From Erythrobacter sp. (GTDB taxonomy: Bacteria > Pseudomonadota > Alphaproteobacteria > Sphingomonadales > Sphingomonadaceae): a stretch of 57,774 nucleotides of DNA. The position numbers and the translations under genes were made by a program. The stretch spans positions 1 through 57,774 of the forward strand of contig PNKW01000012.1 of assembly GCA_013822695.1 (NCBI GenBank). The letters run 5' to 3'. Shown here in pieces: positions 16,493-24,778 of this stretch (positions are counted from its first letter, which is position 1; the number at the start of each line of letters is the position of its first letter). Under the pieces are notes generated by a model, which worked only from the letters and a program-made list of their open reading frames with translations, ran no database searches and was not told the origin of the DNA.

Positions 16493-16526
16493 CGGCCCAC
16501 ACCCCTCTTGCAAGGAATGTGGGCCG
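16493..16526 (-). terminator. hairpin with T-run on the minus strand
   Basis: CGGCCCACA (16493-16501) and TGTGGGCCG (16518-16526) form a 9-bp perfect stem. On the minus strand it is followed by TTTTTTG, the layout of an intrinsic terminator. No protein gene runs on the minus strand here until gmk, whose start lies downstream in the other direction. On the plus strand the hairpin follows the YbjN stop but lacks a T-run, so it may act as a bidirectional or antisense terminator. Confidence 0.45.
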
Positions 16527-16705
16527 AAGTGGAGCGGAGAGAACAGCCCCCCCGCCCGGGTCGCGTCTCCGCTATTGCGCAAGGCGCGTTGCCGGTCTGT
16601 GACGGGCATCACGCCGTGCCAGGATGGAACGATATAGTCTGCCCTCCGCCTGCCGTTGCCGGGTCGCGCGCGCGTCCCTATCGTCGGCAACCGAAGGGGG
16701 CTCAC

Positions 16706-17410
16706 ATGATGCTCGATACGCTCGACGATCTCATCGCCCGGCTCGCGCCCGACACGCTGCTGCGTGCGCTTGCGCCCGGCCAGCTCGAACAGCTGCTGCG
16801 CGAGGCCACCCGGCGCGACCTGCGCCCCGGTGAGCCGATCATCTCGCAGGGCGACGAGGATGGCGACTTTGCGGTAGTGGTGCTGACCGGCGGGCTCAAG
16901 ATCACCATGGTCAGCGCCAGCGGGCACGAGATCATCCTCAACTATTGCGGCCCCGGCGAGCTGGTCGGCGAAATCGCGATGCTCGACTCTGGCCCGCGCA
17001 CCGCGACCGTGATCGCGGCGGTGCCTTCGGCGGTGCTGCTTCTGCCCTCGCACACCTTCCTCGCCGCGGCGACCGCCAACCCGGTCTCGGCCGCGGGCGT
17101 GATGCGCGAGCTTGCTCGGCGGGTGCGCCAGCTCAATCTGGTGATCGAGAGCGACCGCACCTTCTCGATGGCCCCGCGCCTTGCGCGCGCGCTGGTGCGG
17201 CTGGTCGATCCTGCGCGCGCGGATGGCCGGCTGCGCTACGATCCCAACCAGAGCGACCTTGGCGCCTTCGCAGGCCTTGCGCGTGAGAATGTCAGCCGGT
17301 TGCTTTCCGACTGGGAAGCACAAGGCGTGATCGCGCGCGAGGGCCGCGCGCTCCAGGTGCGCGACCTCGTCTATCTCCAGACCCTCGCCGAGTTCGGCGA
17401 CGACGCGTGA
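16706..17410 (+). CDS. Crp/Fnr family transcriptional regulator
   Basis: 234 aa. The N-terminal cyclic-nucleotide-binding fold (about residues 20-130) shows R-P-G-E-P-I-I-S-Q-G-D-E-D-G-D-F and Y-C-G-P-G-E-L-V-G-E-I-A-M-L-D. The C-terminal winged helix has L-G-A-F-A-G-L-A-R-E-N-V-S-R-L-L-S-D-W as recognition helix. No cysteine cluster for an Fe-S sensor is present, so it is CRP-like rather than FNR-like; the effector is unknown. Two adjacent ATG codons (16706, 16709) follow GAAGGGGG. A longer frame upstream is rejected for lack of similarity. Confidence 0.85.
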   Translation: MMLDTLDDLIARLAPDTLLRALAPGQLEQLLREATRRDLRPGEPIISQGDEDGDFAVVVLTGGLKITMVSASGHEIILNYCGPGELVGEIAMLDSGPRTATVIAAVPSAVLLLPSHTFLAAATANPVSAAGVMRELARRVRQLNLVIESDRTFSMAPRLARALVRLVDPARADGRLRYDPNQSDLGAFAGLARENVSRLLSDWEAQGVIAREGRALQVRDLVYLQTLAEFGDDA

Positions 17411-17476
17411 TGTCGGGTCGCGCTGTCGCGGGGCGGGGCGGCTGCAGGTTCGCGTCAGCGAACCTCGATACCAGCC

Positions 17477-18127
17477 TCAGCCCATGAGGCCCCGGACAAA
17501 CGGGATCAGCCCCGTCTGGCGCATGCGCTTCATGCGCTCGGCTTCGAGGATCGCGCGGACCTTCTCGAAGCACACCCCGATATCGTCGTTGATGATGACA
17601 TAGTCGTAGCCATCCCAGTGGCTGATCTCGGCCCGCGCGCGTTCCATGCGGGCGGCGATCACCTGTGCGCTGTCGGTGGCGCGGCCTTTCAAGCGGCGGT
17701 GCAGCTCGTCGATCGAGGGCGGCAGGATGAACACCCGCACTACATCCTGCTGGTCCTTCTGGTAGAGTTGCTGGGTGCCCTGCCAGTCAATGTCGAACAG
17801 GAAGTCCTGCCCCTCCTTCAGCCCGGCGCGGATCTTGCCCTTGGGCGTGCCGTAGCGATGGCTGAAGACCTCGGCCCATTCGTAGAAATCGTCCTCGTCG
17901 ATCATCGCCTGGAACACTTCGGGCGAGACGAAGTGGTAGTGCACCCCGTCGATCTCGCCCGGACGCGGTGGGCGGGTGGTGGCGCTGACCGAGAGCCTGA
18001 TCTCCGGGTCCTTGGCCAGCAGCATGCGCGACAGTGTGGTCTTGCCCGCGCCCGAGGGCGAGGAGAGGATGAACATCAGGCCCCGGCGGTGGAGCTGGTC
18101 TGCGGCATTGTGTGAGGATTCGCCCAT
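17477..18127 (-). CDS. gmk: guanylate kinase
   Basis: 216 aa. It phosphorylates GMP to GDP with ATP in the cytosol. P-loop S-S-P-S-G-A-G-K-T-T lies near residue 21, followed by the GMP-binding R-P-P-R-P-G-E-I-D-G-V-H-Y-H-F segment, Y-G-T-P-K and F-D-I-D-W-Q-G. The ATG at 18127 has GGAG upstream; an upstream TTG would add ten residues without similarity. A short N-terminal extension before the P-loop is common in alphaproteobacteria. Followed on the same strand direction by nothing coupled; convergent with the Crp-type gene. Confidence 0.95.
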   Translation of the reverse strand: MGESSHNAADQLHRRGLMFILSSPSGAGKTTLSRMLLAKDPEIRLSVSATTRPPRPGEIDGVHYHFVSPEVFQAMIDEDDFYEWAEVFSHRYGTPKGKIRAGLKEGQDFLFDIDWQGTQQLYQKDQQDVVRVFILPPSIDELHRRLKGRATDSAQVIAARMERARAEISHWDGYDYVIINDDIGVCFEKVRAILEAERMKRMRQTGLIPFVRGLMG

Positions 18128-18169
18128 GGGCTCCGTTGCACCAACGGGAGGGCACAAATCAAGCGGGGA

Positions 18170-18610
18170 TCAGGATTCGCCCGAGGATGGGGGCGCGGGC
18201 GGCGCGGCCTTTCGGGCGCGGCGCTTCGTCTCGAGCCGCTTGCCCCGGTCGTAGAACACCTTGGCCGCGAGGCCGCCTGCGACCATCGCGAGACCCATCG
18301 GCGAACGGCGCGCGAGGCGGCTTGCGCCATAGAGCGCGAGGCTGGACGCAAGCCCGCGCTTGTCGACCAGCTTGGCGGCCTTGTCCGCACCGTGTCCCTT
18401 GACGAGCAGGCCCTTCTCCAGCCGGTCGCGCAGCAGGCCTCCGGCTGCGCGCAGCACGATATCGGCGATCACGAGATTGGTGCCGGCCGAAGGGCTGGGG
18501 AGCGGCAGGCCGCCCGGGCCTGTGCCAGCGGGCTTGCCGGGCGTTTCAGCGGGCGGCGGCGCCTCGGCCTTGCCGCGCCTGCCCCTCGCTGTCCGCCTGA
18601 CCCCCGCCAC
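18170..18610 (-). CDS. hypothetical protein, basic, Ala/Gly-rich
   Basis: 146 aa, GTG start. The N-terminal 45 residues are Pro/Gly/Arg-rich and look disordered. The middle holds two amphipathic or weakly hydrophobic helices (A-D-I-V-L-R-A-A-G-G-L-L-R-D-R-L and P-M-G-L-A-M-V-A-G-G-L-A-A-K), and the tail is Lys/Arg-rich. No family recognised. It lies between gmk and sspB on the same strand with gaps of 42 and 9 bases, which suggests an operon sspB-hypothetical-gmk. The 9-base gap to sspB argues for co-translation. Confidence 0.65.
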   Translation of the reverse strand: MAGVRRTARGRRGKAEAPPPAETPGKPAGTGPGGLPLPSPSAGTNLVIADIVLRAAGGLLRDRLEKGLLVKGHGADKAAKLVDKRGLASSLALYGASRLARRSPMGLAMVAGGLAAKVFYDRGKRLETKRRARKAAPPAPPSSGES

Positions 18611-18619
18611 CTTGCGTGC

Positions 18620-19099
18620 CTATTTCTTGCGGCCGAAATCGATCGAGACGACGTTCGAGCCGTCGGGATCGGTGTCCGGCCCGTCATTCTCGGCATCCTC
18701 GTGCGCCTCGGGCTCGAGCTCGCCCGCTGCGGCCTGGAATTGCAGGCCGAAATCCACCGCCGGATCAACGAAGGCGGTGATCGCGGCGAAGGGGATGGTC
18801 AGCTTGGCGGGCACCTGGTTGAAGGTGAGGCTGACCGAGAAGAGCTGCGGCAGCACCTCCAGATCCCAGAACTTGTTCTGGAGGACGATCGTCATCTCGT
18901 CCGGAAAGCGTTCGCGCAGGTGCGGCGGGATCGACACGCCCGGCGCGCCGGTCTTGAAGGTGATGTAGAAGTGGTGCGCGCCGGGCAGCGTGCCGCCGCC
19001 GCTGACAATCGAGCCCAGCACCCGGCCGACGACGGCGCGCAGGGCTTCCTGCACGATCTCGTCATAGGGGATCAGGCTATCGGGCGTGTCACTGTTCAT
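18620..19099 (-). CDS. sspB: SspB-like ClpXP adaptor protein
   Basis: 159 aa. Matches the alphaproteobacterial SspB type: I-P-Y-D-E-I-V-Q-E-A-L-R at the start, a substrate-binding core with H-F-Y-I-T-F-K-T and V-S-I-P-P-H-L-R-E-R-F-P-D-E-M-T-I-V-L-Q. An acidic flexible linker follows, with a short terminal V-S-I-D-F-G-R-K-K that would be the ClpX-binding tail. It delivers ssrA-tagged and other substrates to ClpXP. Divergent from hisB with about 140 bases between. Confidence 0.88.
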   Translation of the reverse strand: MNSDTPDSLIPYDEIVQEALRAVVGRVLGSIVSGGGTLPGAHHFYITFKTGAPGVSIPPHLRERFPDEMTIVLQNKFWDLEVLPQLFSVSLTFNQVPAKLTIPFAAITAFVDPAVDFGLQFQAAAGELEPEAHEDAENDGPDTDPDGSNVVSIDFGRKK

Positions 19100-19242
19100 G
19101 GCTGGACGGATTCGTGGCGGTATGCGCGTAGTTGGTCAAGGGGCTTTGGCGTGTTCGGGACGTGTCACGCCGCATTGACACCGGTATGGCCGCAATGCGC
19201 GGCCCGCTTGTCATGTGCCGCCAGCGGACTATAGCGCGGCTC

Positions 19243-19851
19243 ATGGCCAGCACTCCCCCCCGCACCGGCGCGGTGAACCGCAACACCACCGAGACCAAGA
19301 TCGCCATTGCCGTCAATCTCGACGGTAACGGCGCCTATGACGTTTCGACCGGGATCGGGTTTCTCGATCATATGGTGGAGCAGTTCAGCCGCCATTCGCT
19401 GATCGACGTGACGATGAAGGTGGAGGGTGATCTCCATGTCGACCAGCACCACACCACCGAGGATTCGGCGATCGCGCTGGGGCAGGCGATTTCTCAGGCG
19501 CTGGGCGACAAGGCCGGGATCGGGCGCTACGGCGCGGCCTATTCGCCGATGGACGAGACTTTGAGCCGGGTCGCTCTGGACATTTCCGGGCGGCCCTACC
19601 TCGTGTGGAAGGCCAAGTTCACCCAGGAACGTCTGGGCGAATGGGATACCGAGCTGATCGAGCACTGGTTCCACTCGGTCGCGCAGGCGGCGGGGATCAC
19701 GCTCCACATGGAGCTGCTCTACGGCACCAACAACCACCACATCTGCGAAAGCCTCTTCAAGGGTTTCGCCCGCGCGATGCGGCAGGCGGTCGAGCGCGAT
19801 CCGAGGAAGGGCGGTGCGATCCCGAGCACCAAGGGGCAATTGGGTGGCTGA
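19243..19851 (+). CDS. hisB: imidazoleglycerol-phosphate dehydratase
   Basis: 202 aa monofunctional enzyme (no phosphatase half). It converts imidazole glycerol phosphate to imidazole acetol phosphate in histidine synthesis. Metal-binding histidine clusters are visible: [14 protein letters not shown] and N-N-H-H-I-C-E. The start at 19243 gives the usual N-terminus ([12 protein letters not shown]). Its stop overlaps the hisH GTG start by 8 bases. First gene of the hisBHAFE run. Confidence 0.95.
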   Translation: MASTPPRTGAVNRNTTETKIAIAVNLDGNGAYDVSTGIGFLDHMVEQFSRHSLIDVTMKVEGDLHVDQHHTTEDSAIALGQAISQALGDKAGIGRYGAAYSPMDETLSRVALDISGRPYLVWKAKFTQERLGEWDTELIEHWFHSVAQAAGITLHMELLYGTNNHHICESLFKGFARAMRQAVERDPRKGGAIPSTKGQLGG

Positions 19852-20470
19852 GGTTGTGGCCCTTGTCGATTATGGGGCCGGTAATCTGCATTCCGTTCAC
19901 AACGCCTTGAAGGCGGCAGGAGCGAGCGTCACGGTCACCGCCGACCCCTATGTGGTGCGCGCGGCGGACCGGATCGTGCTCCCCGGTGTCGGCGCCTTCC
20001 GTGCTTGTGCCGAGGGGCTGCGCGCGCTGCCCGGCATGATTGAGGCGATGACCGAGCGGGTGCATGTGGGCGGCGCGCCGTTCCTCGGCATATGCGTGGG
20101 GATGCAGCTTCTCGCCGACCGAGGCCTCGAATTCGGCGCGCATCCCGGGCTCGGCTGGATCCCCGGCGAGGTGCGGCTGATCGCGCCCTCGGACGCGAGC
20201 ATCAAGGTCCCGCACATGGGCTGGAACGATGTCGCCATGCTGCCCCACGCGAAGGACCATCCGGTGATCGAGGAGGGTGAGGCCTATTTCCTCCACTCCT
20301 ACCACTTCGCCGCGTCCGATCCCCACCATATCGCCGCCATGACCGATCATGGCGAGGGGCTGGTGGCAGCCGTCGCGCGCGACAACATCCTCGGCGTGCA
20401 GTTTCACCCGGAGAAGAGCCAGGCCTATGGCCTTGCGACCCTCCGGCGCTTTCTGGAGTGGTTCCCTTGA
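19844..20470 (+). CDS. hisH: imidazole glycerol phosphate synthase, glutaminase subunit
   Basis: 208 aa class I glutamine amidotransferase that supplies ammonia to HisF. The nucleophile is in L-G-I-C-V-G-M-Q, and the His-Glu pair is in V-Q-F-H-P-E-K-S. The start Y-G-A-G-N-L-H-S is standard. GTG start at 19844, inside the end of hisB (8-base overlap) with AAGGGG upstream. The end overlaps the hisA TTG start by four bases (TTGA). Confidence 0.95.
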   Translation: MAEVVALVDYGAGNLHSVHNALKAAGASVTVTADPYVVRAADRIVLPGVGAFRACAEGLRALPGMIEAMTERVHVGGAPFLGICVGMQLLADRGLEFGAHPGLGWIPGEVRLIAPSDASIKVPHMGWNDVAMLPHAKDHPVIEEGEAYFLHSYHFAASDPHHIAAMTDHGEGLVAAVARDNILGVQFHPEKSQAYGLATLRRFLEWFP

Positions 20471-21207
20471 TCATCTTCCCCGCCATCGACCTGAAGGGCG
20501 GCCAGGTTGTGCGCCTCGCCGAAGGCGACATGGACCGCGCCACGATCTACGGCGATGACCCCGCTGCTCAGGCGATGATCTTTGCCGACGCGGGGGCCGA
20601 GCACCTCCATGTCGTCGACCTCGACGGCAGCTTTGCCGGCGAAAGCCGCAACCGGGCCGCGGTCGAAGCCATCGTCGAAGCCTTCCCCGGCTATGTGCAG
20701 CTCGGCGGCGGCATCCGCGACGCGAAGGCTGTCGAGGGCTGGTTCAACCTCGGCGTCGCGCGGGTGGTGATGGGCTCGGCGGCGCTCAAGAACCCCGAGT
20801 TCGTCAAGGACATGGCCCGCGAGTGGGAGAACGGCATCGTCGTCGCGGTCGACGCGAAGGACGGGATGGTCGCGACCGAAGGCTGGGCGGAGGTCTCCGA
20901 CGTCCCTGTCACCGACCTCGCGAGGCGCTTCGAGGATGCGGGCGTTGCCAGTCTGCTGTTCACCGACATTGGCCGCGACGGGTTGCTCAAAGGCGTGAAC
21001 ATCGAAGCCACGGTCGACCTTGCCCGACGCGTCGACATTCCGGTGATCGCCAGCGGCGGGGTGAAAGGGCTGGACGACATCCACATCCTCTCGCTCCACG
21101 CGCACGAGGGGATCGAGGGGGTGATCACGGGCCGCGCGCTTTATGAAGGGCGGCTCGATCTGGCGGCGGCGATTGCAATGGGCCAGAGAGCGGAGACGCG
21201 GGCATGA
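20467..21207 (+). CDS. hisA: phosphoribosylformimino-5-aminoimidazole carboxamide ribotide isomerase
   Basis: 246 aa TIM barrel. It catalyses the Amadori isomerisation of ProFAR to PRFAR. Half-barrel phosphate motifs are visible: [11 protein letters not shown] at the start, V-Q-L-G-G-G-I-R, and I-A-S-G-G-V near the end. The catalytic Asp/Asp pair is in A-I-D-L and T-D-I-G-R-D-G. The TTG at 20467, overlapping the hisH stop, gives the conventional N-terminus; a GTG at 20458 would add three residues. Confidence 0.94.
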   Translation: MIIFPAIDLKGGQVVRLAEGDMDRATIYGDDPAAQAMIFADAGAEHLHVVDLDGSFAGESRNRAAVEAIVEAFPGYVQLGGGIRDAKAVEGWFNLGVARVVMGSAALKNPEFVKDMAREWENGIVVAVDAKDGMVATEGWAEVSDVPVTDLARRFEDAGVASLLFTDIGRDGLLKGVNIEATVDLARRVDIPVIASGGVKGLDDIHILSLHAHEGIEGVITGRALYEGRLDLAAAIAMGQRAETRA

Positions 21208-21208
21208 T

Positions 21209-21345
21209 CCTCCCCGGCACGGGGAGGGGGACCATGCGCAGCATGGTGGAGGGGCAGTTGCGGCTGATCCGAACCATCGACTTTCGCGAGTGCGGCGCGT
21301 GCCCCTCCACCAGCTTCGCTGGTCCCCCTCCCCCGGTGGGGGAGG
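21209..21345. repeat. MITE-like inverted repeat between hisA and hisF (family 2)
   Basis: A 137-base element with complementary halves. The left arm carries GGGAGGGGGACCA and TGGTGGAGGGGC, and the right arm carries GCCCCTCCACCA and TGGTCCCCCTCCC. Each arm has its own small loop. The outer ends CCTCCCCGG and CCGGTGGGGGAGG also pair. It begins two bases after the hisA stop. Its terminal GGGGGAGG lies seven bases before the hisF ATG and so doubles as the ribosome site. Confidence 0.8.
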
Positions 21346-21352
21346 ATTGCAC

Positions 21353-22114
21353 ATGACCGTCCGCATCCGAGTCATCCCCTGCCTCGACGTCGCCGAGGGC
21401 CGCGTGGTCAAGGGCGTCAATTTCGTCGACCTCAAGGACGCGGGCGATCCGGTCGAGCAGGCGCGCGCCTATGATGCGGCAGGCGCCGACGAGCTGTGCT
21501 TTCTCGACATCTCCGCCAGCCACGAAGGGCGTGGGACGCTGCTCGACATGGTGCGGCGCACGGCGGAGGTGTGCTTCATGCCATTGACCGTCGGCGGTGG
21601 GGTGCGCTCTGCCGAGGACGCGCGCGCGCTGCTGCTGGCGGGGGCGGACAAGGTCGCGGTCAACAGCGCCGCCGTCGCCCGGCCCGAGCTGGTGGGCGAA
21701 ATCGCGGCGAAGTTCGGCAGCCAATGCGTCGTCGCCAGCGTCGACGCGCGCCGCACCCCGCGCGGGAACTGGGAAATTTTTACGCATGGCGGGCGCAAGC
21801 CCACGGGGATCGACGCGGTGGAATACGCGCTGAAGGTCGCCGACCTCGGCGCGGGCGAATTGCTCGTCACCTCGATGGACGGGGACGGCACCCAGCGGGG
21901 CTACGACCTCGCGCTCACCCGCGAGATCGCCGACGCGGTCAGCGTGCCGGTGATCGCGAGCGGCGGGGTGGGGAGCCTCGAGCACCTCGTTGCGGGTGTG
22001 ACGAAAGGCCACGCCAGCGCGGTCCTCGCCGCGAGCATCTTCCACTTCGGCCACCACACCATCGCCGAGGCCCATGCGGCGCTGCGGGCGGCGGGGCTTC
22101 CGGCGCGAGGGTGA
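21353..22114 (+). CDS. hisF: imidazole glycerol phosphate synthase, cyclase subunit
   Basis: 253 aa TIM barrel that closes the imidazole ring of histidine and releases AICAR, acting with HisH. Standard start R-V-I-P-C-L-D-V with catalytic Asp, V-G-G-G-V-R-S, second Asp in S-M-D-G-D-G-T, and I-A-S-G-G-V-G. The ATG follows the terminal GGAGG of the preceding repeat element. A longer frame upstream crosses the repeat and is not coding. Confidence 0.95.
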   Translation: MTVRIRVIPCLDVAEGRVVKGVNFVDLKDAGDPVEQARAYDAAGADELCFLDISASHEGRGTLLDMVRRTAEVCFMPLTVGGGVRSAEDARALLLAGADKVAVNSAAVARPELVGEIAAKFGSQCVVASVDARRTPRGNWEIFTHGGRKPTGIDAVEYALKVADLGAGELLVTSMDGDGTQRGYDLALTREIADAVSVPVIASGGVGSLEHLVAGVTKGHASAVLAASIFHFGHHTIAEAHAALRAAGLPARG

Positions 22115-22143
22115 TCGGCCTCATATGGACGGACGGGGCTTGG

Positions 22144-22351
22144 TTCACGCAGAGACCGCAGAGGAGCAGGGACCGCGGAGGGGTGTGCCCGCCGCGCCAG
22201 CGGCTTTCAGGATTTCACGCGAAGGCGCGAAGAGGGCAGTCGGCGCTGCGGAGTAGCGCAACATCTTCGCGCCTTCGCGTGAAATATCTTGCAGCTTCGC
22301 TGCCAGTGTAACACCTCCGCGGTCTCTGCTCCTCTGCGGTCTCTGCGTGAA
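22144..22351. repeat. nested inverted repeat between hisF and hisE (family 3)
   Basis: The 312-base gap holds two nested palindromes. The outer 38-base arms (22144-22181 and 22314-22351) differ at one or two positions and begin TTCACGCAGAGACCGCAGAGG. The inner 21-base arms (22212-22232 and 22265-22285) are perfect and contain TTTCACGCGAAGGCGCGAAG. Outer and inner arms share the TTCACGC..GAAGG/GAGG theme. No open frame of note lies inside. Confidence 0.85.
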
Positions 22352-22426
22352 ACCCGTATTCTTCAGAACCCGTCCAGCAAGGTGAGGGGCTTTAAGTGTC
22401 GGCGCGGCTTATCTATGGGAGTGCCC

Positions 22427-22744
22427 ATGGACACCCTGACCCGCCTCGAAGCCACGATAGCCCAGCGCCTCACCGCGTCGCCCGAGACGAGCTATGTCGC
22501 CAAGCTCCACGCCAAGGGCCTCGCCAAGATCGCGCAGAAGGTGGGCGAGGAGGCGACCGAGACGGTGATTGCCGCGCTCACGGGCGATGAGCACGAACTG
22601 GTGGGCGAGGCTGCGGACCTCCTCTTCCATCTGATGGTGCTGCTCGCCGAGAAAGGCGTGCCGCTTGCCAGCGTGCTCGCCGAGCTCGACCGCCGCGAGG
22701 GCACCTCGGGGATCGCCGAAAAAGCCGCACGGAGCCAAGACTGA
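22427..22744 (+). CDS. hisE: phosphoribosyl-ATP diphosphatase
   Basis: 105 aa, single-domain MazG-fold pyrophosphatase for the second step of histidine synthesis. Metal-binding helices show K-V-G-E-E-A-T-E-T and E-L-V-G-E-A-A-D-L-L-F-H. The ATG at 22427 is preceded by GGGAG at 22417-22421; an ATG at 22415 would add four residues. The stop overlaps the ATG of the HIT gene (ATGA-type overlap). Confidence 0.94.
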   Translation: MDTLTRLEATIAQRLTASPETSYVAKLHAKGLAKIAQKVGEEATETVIAALTGDEHELVGEAADLLFHLMVLLAEKGVPLASVLAELDRREGTSGIAEKAARSQD

Positions 22745-23124
22745 TGCCGATCGACTCGACCCTGCCCTACGATGACAACAACATCTTCGCGAAGATCCTG
22801 CGCGGGGAGATCCCTTCCCGGAAGGTCTACGAGGATGATTGGGCCTTCGCCTTCGAGGACATCAATCCGCAAGCTGAAGTGCACACGCTCGTGATCCCCA
22901 AGGGCCGCTATGTCAGCTGGGATGACTTTAGCGCCAAGGCCTCCGACGCCGAAATCGCCGGCTTCATCCGCGCGGTGGGCGAAGTTGCGCGGATGAAGGG
23001 GCTGGTCGAACCCGGCTACCGCCTGCTCGCCAATATCGGCGCCCATGGCGGACAGGAGGTGCCGCACCTCCACGTGCACGTCTTCGGCGGTCAGCCCTTG
23101 GGTCCGATGATCGCGCGGCGGTGA
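22744..23124 (+). CDS. HIT family protein (HinT-like)
   Basis: 126 aa nucleotide-binding hydrolase. N-terminal N-I-F-A-K-I-L-R-G-E-I-P and the histidine triad V-P-H-L-H-V-H-V-F-G-G near residue 105. HinT-type enzymes cleave purine nucleoside phosphoramidates. It overlaps hisE by one base; this his-hit linkage is common in alphaproteobacteria. Cytosolic; physiological role loosely defined. Confidence 0.92.
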   Translation: MPIDSTLPYDDNNIFAKILRGEIPSRKVYEDDWAFAFEDINPQAEVHTLVIPKGRYVSWDDFSAKASDAEIAGFIRAVGEVARMKGLVEPGYRLLANIGAHGGQEVPHLHVHVFGGQPLGPMIARR

Positions 23125-23167
23125 GCATTCATCGCGGCTTCACACGGACAAGGCATGGGATGGCGCG

Positions 23168-23617
23168 ATGACCTCTCCCACTCCCCCCGGCGGCATCCTC
23201 GATGGTGCGCGGCACTTCTATGCGGTGCGCGTCTATTACGAGGATACCGATCTTTCGGGGATCACCTACCACGCCAACTATCTGCGCTGGTTCGAGCGTG
23301 CGCGTTCTGACCTCCTCAGGATGCTCGGCATCGACCAGCGCGCCGCTATCGAGAGCGGGGAGGGGGCCTATGCGCTCAGCGAGGTAAATCTGAAATACCT
23401 CGCCCCGGCGCGGCTCGATGATGATGTGGTGATCGAAACCCGCTGCACAGAACTCGGCGCAGCCAGCGTGCGAATGCGGCAGACTGCGCGCCGCGGTGAC
23501 GACATTCTTGCCACCGCCGATGTCCGTGCCGCATTCATTACCCTCGACGGCCGCCCGCGCCGTCAGCCCGCCCCGTGGCGCGCTGCCTTCCAGACTTTCA
23601 TGACCGAGGAACAGTAA
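23168..23617 (+). CDS. ybgC: YbgC/FadM family acyl-CoA thioesterase, Tol-Pal associated
   Basis: 149 aa hot-dog fold. The signature Y-Y-E-D-T-D-L-S-G-I-T-Y-H-A-N-Y-L-R-W-F-E-R-A-R contains the catalytic Asp region and is immediately recognisable as YbgC. It hydrolyses short or acyl-ACP-derived thioesters at the inner membrane. It heads the tol-pal operon as in most proteobacteria; tolQ starts 5 bases after its stop. Confidence 0.92.
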   Translation: MTSPTPPGGILDGARHFYAVRVYYEDTDLSGITYHANYLRWFERARSDLLRMLGIDQRAAIESGEGAYALSEVNLKYLAPARLDDDVVIETRCTELGAASVRMRQTARRGDDILATADVRAAFITLDGRPRRQPAPWRAAFQTFMTEEQ

Positions 23618-23622
23618 CCGCC

Positions 23623-24324
23623 GTGACGCTTGACCTGCTTGCCGCCGCCGCGCCCGCTCCGACCCGCCTCGATCCGGTGGAGCTGTTCGTTCAGGCCGAC
23701 ATCGTCGTTCAGACCGTGATGGTCGGCCTGATACTTGCCAGCATCTGGGTGTGGATGATCATCGTCTCCTTCAGCTTGCGGATCGCAGGGCTTTCCAAGA
23801 AGTCGCGCGAATACGAGAGCGAGTTCTGGGAGCAGCGCGACCGCGAGGGGCTGCTGACCAAGCAGATGCGCAAGGAAGTCCCCGCCGCCCGCGTCGCCGC
23901 TGCCGGGCTCGATGAGTGGCGCAAGTCCACCGCCAAGCAGCCGGTCGACCGTGACGCTACCCGCCAGCGGATTGCGGCCGTGATGGACAGCCAGATCGCG
24001 GAAGAAGCCGACGCGCTCGCCGGGCGCCTGAACTTCCTCGCCACGGTCGGCTCGGTTGCGCCCTTCGTCGGGCTGTTCGGAACGGTGTGGGGGATCATGA
24101 ACTCCTTCTTCCAGATCGGCGCGCAGCAGAGCGCCAGCCTCGCGGTGGTCGCCCCCGGCATCGCCGAGGCGCTGTTCGCCACCGCCATCGGCCTGTTTGC
24201 CGCGATCCCTGCAGTGATCGCCTACAACTGCTTCGGCGGCGCGGTGGACCGGTATGAGGCGGGGCTGCAAAGGTTCGCAGACAAGCTCCACACCGGGCTG
24301 AGCCGCGAGTTGGACCGGGCGTGA
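23623..24324 (+). CDS. tolQ: Tol-Pal system proton channel subunit TolQ
   Basis: 233 aa, MotA/ExbB family with three membrane segments. N-terminal helix around residues 25-45, then the long cytosolic loop, then F-L-A-T-V-G-S-V-A-P-F-V-G-L-F-G-T-V-W-G-I-M and A-L-F-A-T-A-I-G-L-F-A-A-I-P-A-V. With TolR it harvests the proton gradient to drive TolA. GTG start at 23623 is chosen because it lies just after the ybgC stop; an ATG upstream would be inside ybgC. Confidence 0.94.
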   Translation: MTLDLLAAAAPAPTRLDPVELFVQADIVVQTVMVGLILASIWVWMIIVSFSLRIAGLSKKSREYESEFWEQRDREGLLTKQMRKEVPAARVAAAGLDEWRKSTAKQPVDRDATRQRIAAVMDSQIAEEADALAGRLNFLATVGSVAPFVGLFGTVWGIMNSFFQIGAQQSASLAVVAPGIAEALFATAIGLFAAIPAVIAYNCFGGAVDRYEAGLQRFADKLHTGLSRELDRA

Positions 24325-24767
24325 TGGGGATGGGTGTCTCCTCCTCGCGAGGGCGCCGTGGCAAACGCGCCCGCCGCGCCGCCATGTCCGAGATCAACGT
24401 CACGCCGCTGGTCGACGTGATGCTGGTGCTGCTGATCATCTTCATGGTGACCGTCACACTTCCCGCAGTGGGCGTGCCGGTGGAGCTCCCCGAAAGCCGC
24501 GCCGCGCCGGTCGAGGAAAAGCCCGACCAGATCACCGTCTCGATCGATGCCGCCGGCACGATCTATATCGAGGATGCGCCGGTGCCCACAGGCGGGCTGC
24601 CCGCGGCGCTGGAAGCCCTCAACCGCGGGGGCGAACAGCCGCTGGTGGTGCTGCGCGGCGACCGCAGTCTCGATTACGGCAGGGTGATGCAGGTGATGGG
24701 CGAGCTGGGCCGCGCAGGCTTCACCTCGATCTCGCTGGTCACCGACGGTTCAGTTAGCGCGCCATAA
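24324..24767 (+). CDS. tolR: Tol-Pal system protein TolR (ExbD family)
   Basis: 147-148 aa. One membrane helix near residues 30-55 carries the essential aspartate in T-P-L-V-D-V-M-L-V-L-L-I-I-F-M-V. A periplasmic domain with D-Y-G-R-V-M follows. Start overlaps the tolQ stop (TGATG); an ATG six bases on is also possible. Part of the TolQR motor. Confidence 0.93.
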   Translation: MGMGVSSSRGRRGKRARRAAMSEINVTPLVDVMLVLLIIFMVTVTLPAVGVPVELPESRAAPVEEKPDQITVSIDAAGTIYIEDAPVPTGGLPAALEALNRGGEQPLVVLRGDRSLDYGRVMQVMGELGRAGFTSISLVTDGSVSAP

Positions 24768-24778
24768 CCGGGGACAGG

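Noticed and set aside
19243..19851. Bifunctional HisB with a phosphatase half
   Set aside because: The protein is only 202 residues and begins directly with the dehydratase domain.
21209..22351. CRISPR-like repeats in the his operon gaps
   Set aside because: The repeats are inverted, not direct, and are not regularly spaced with spacers; no cas genes are present.
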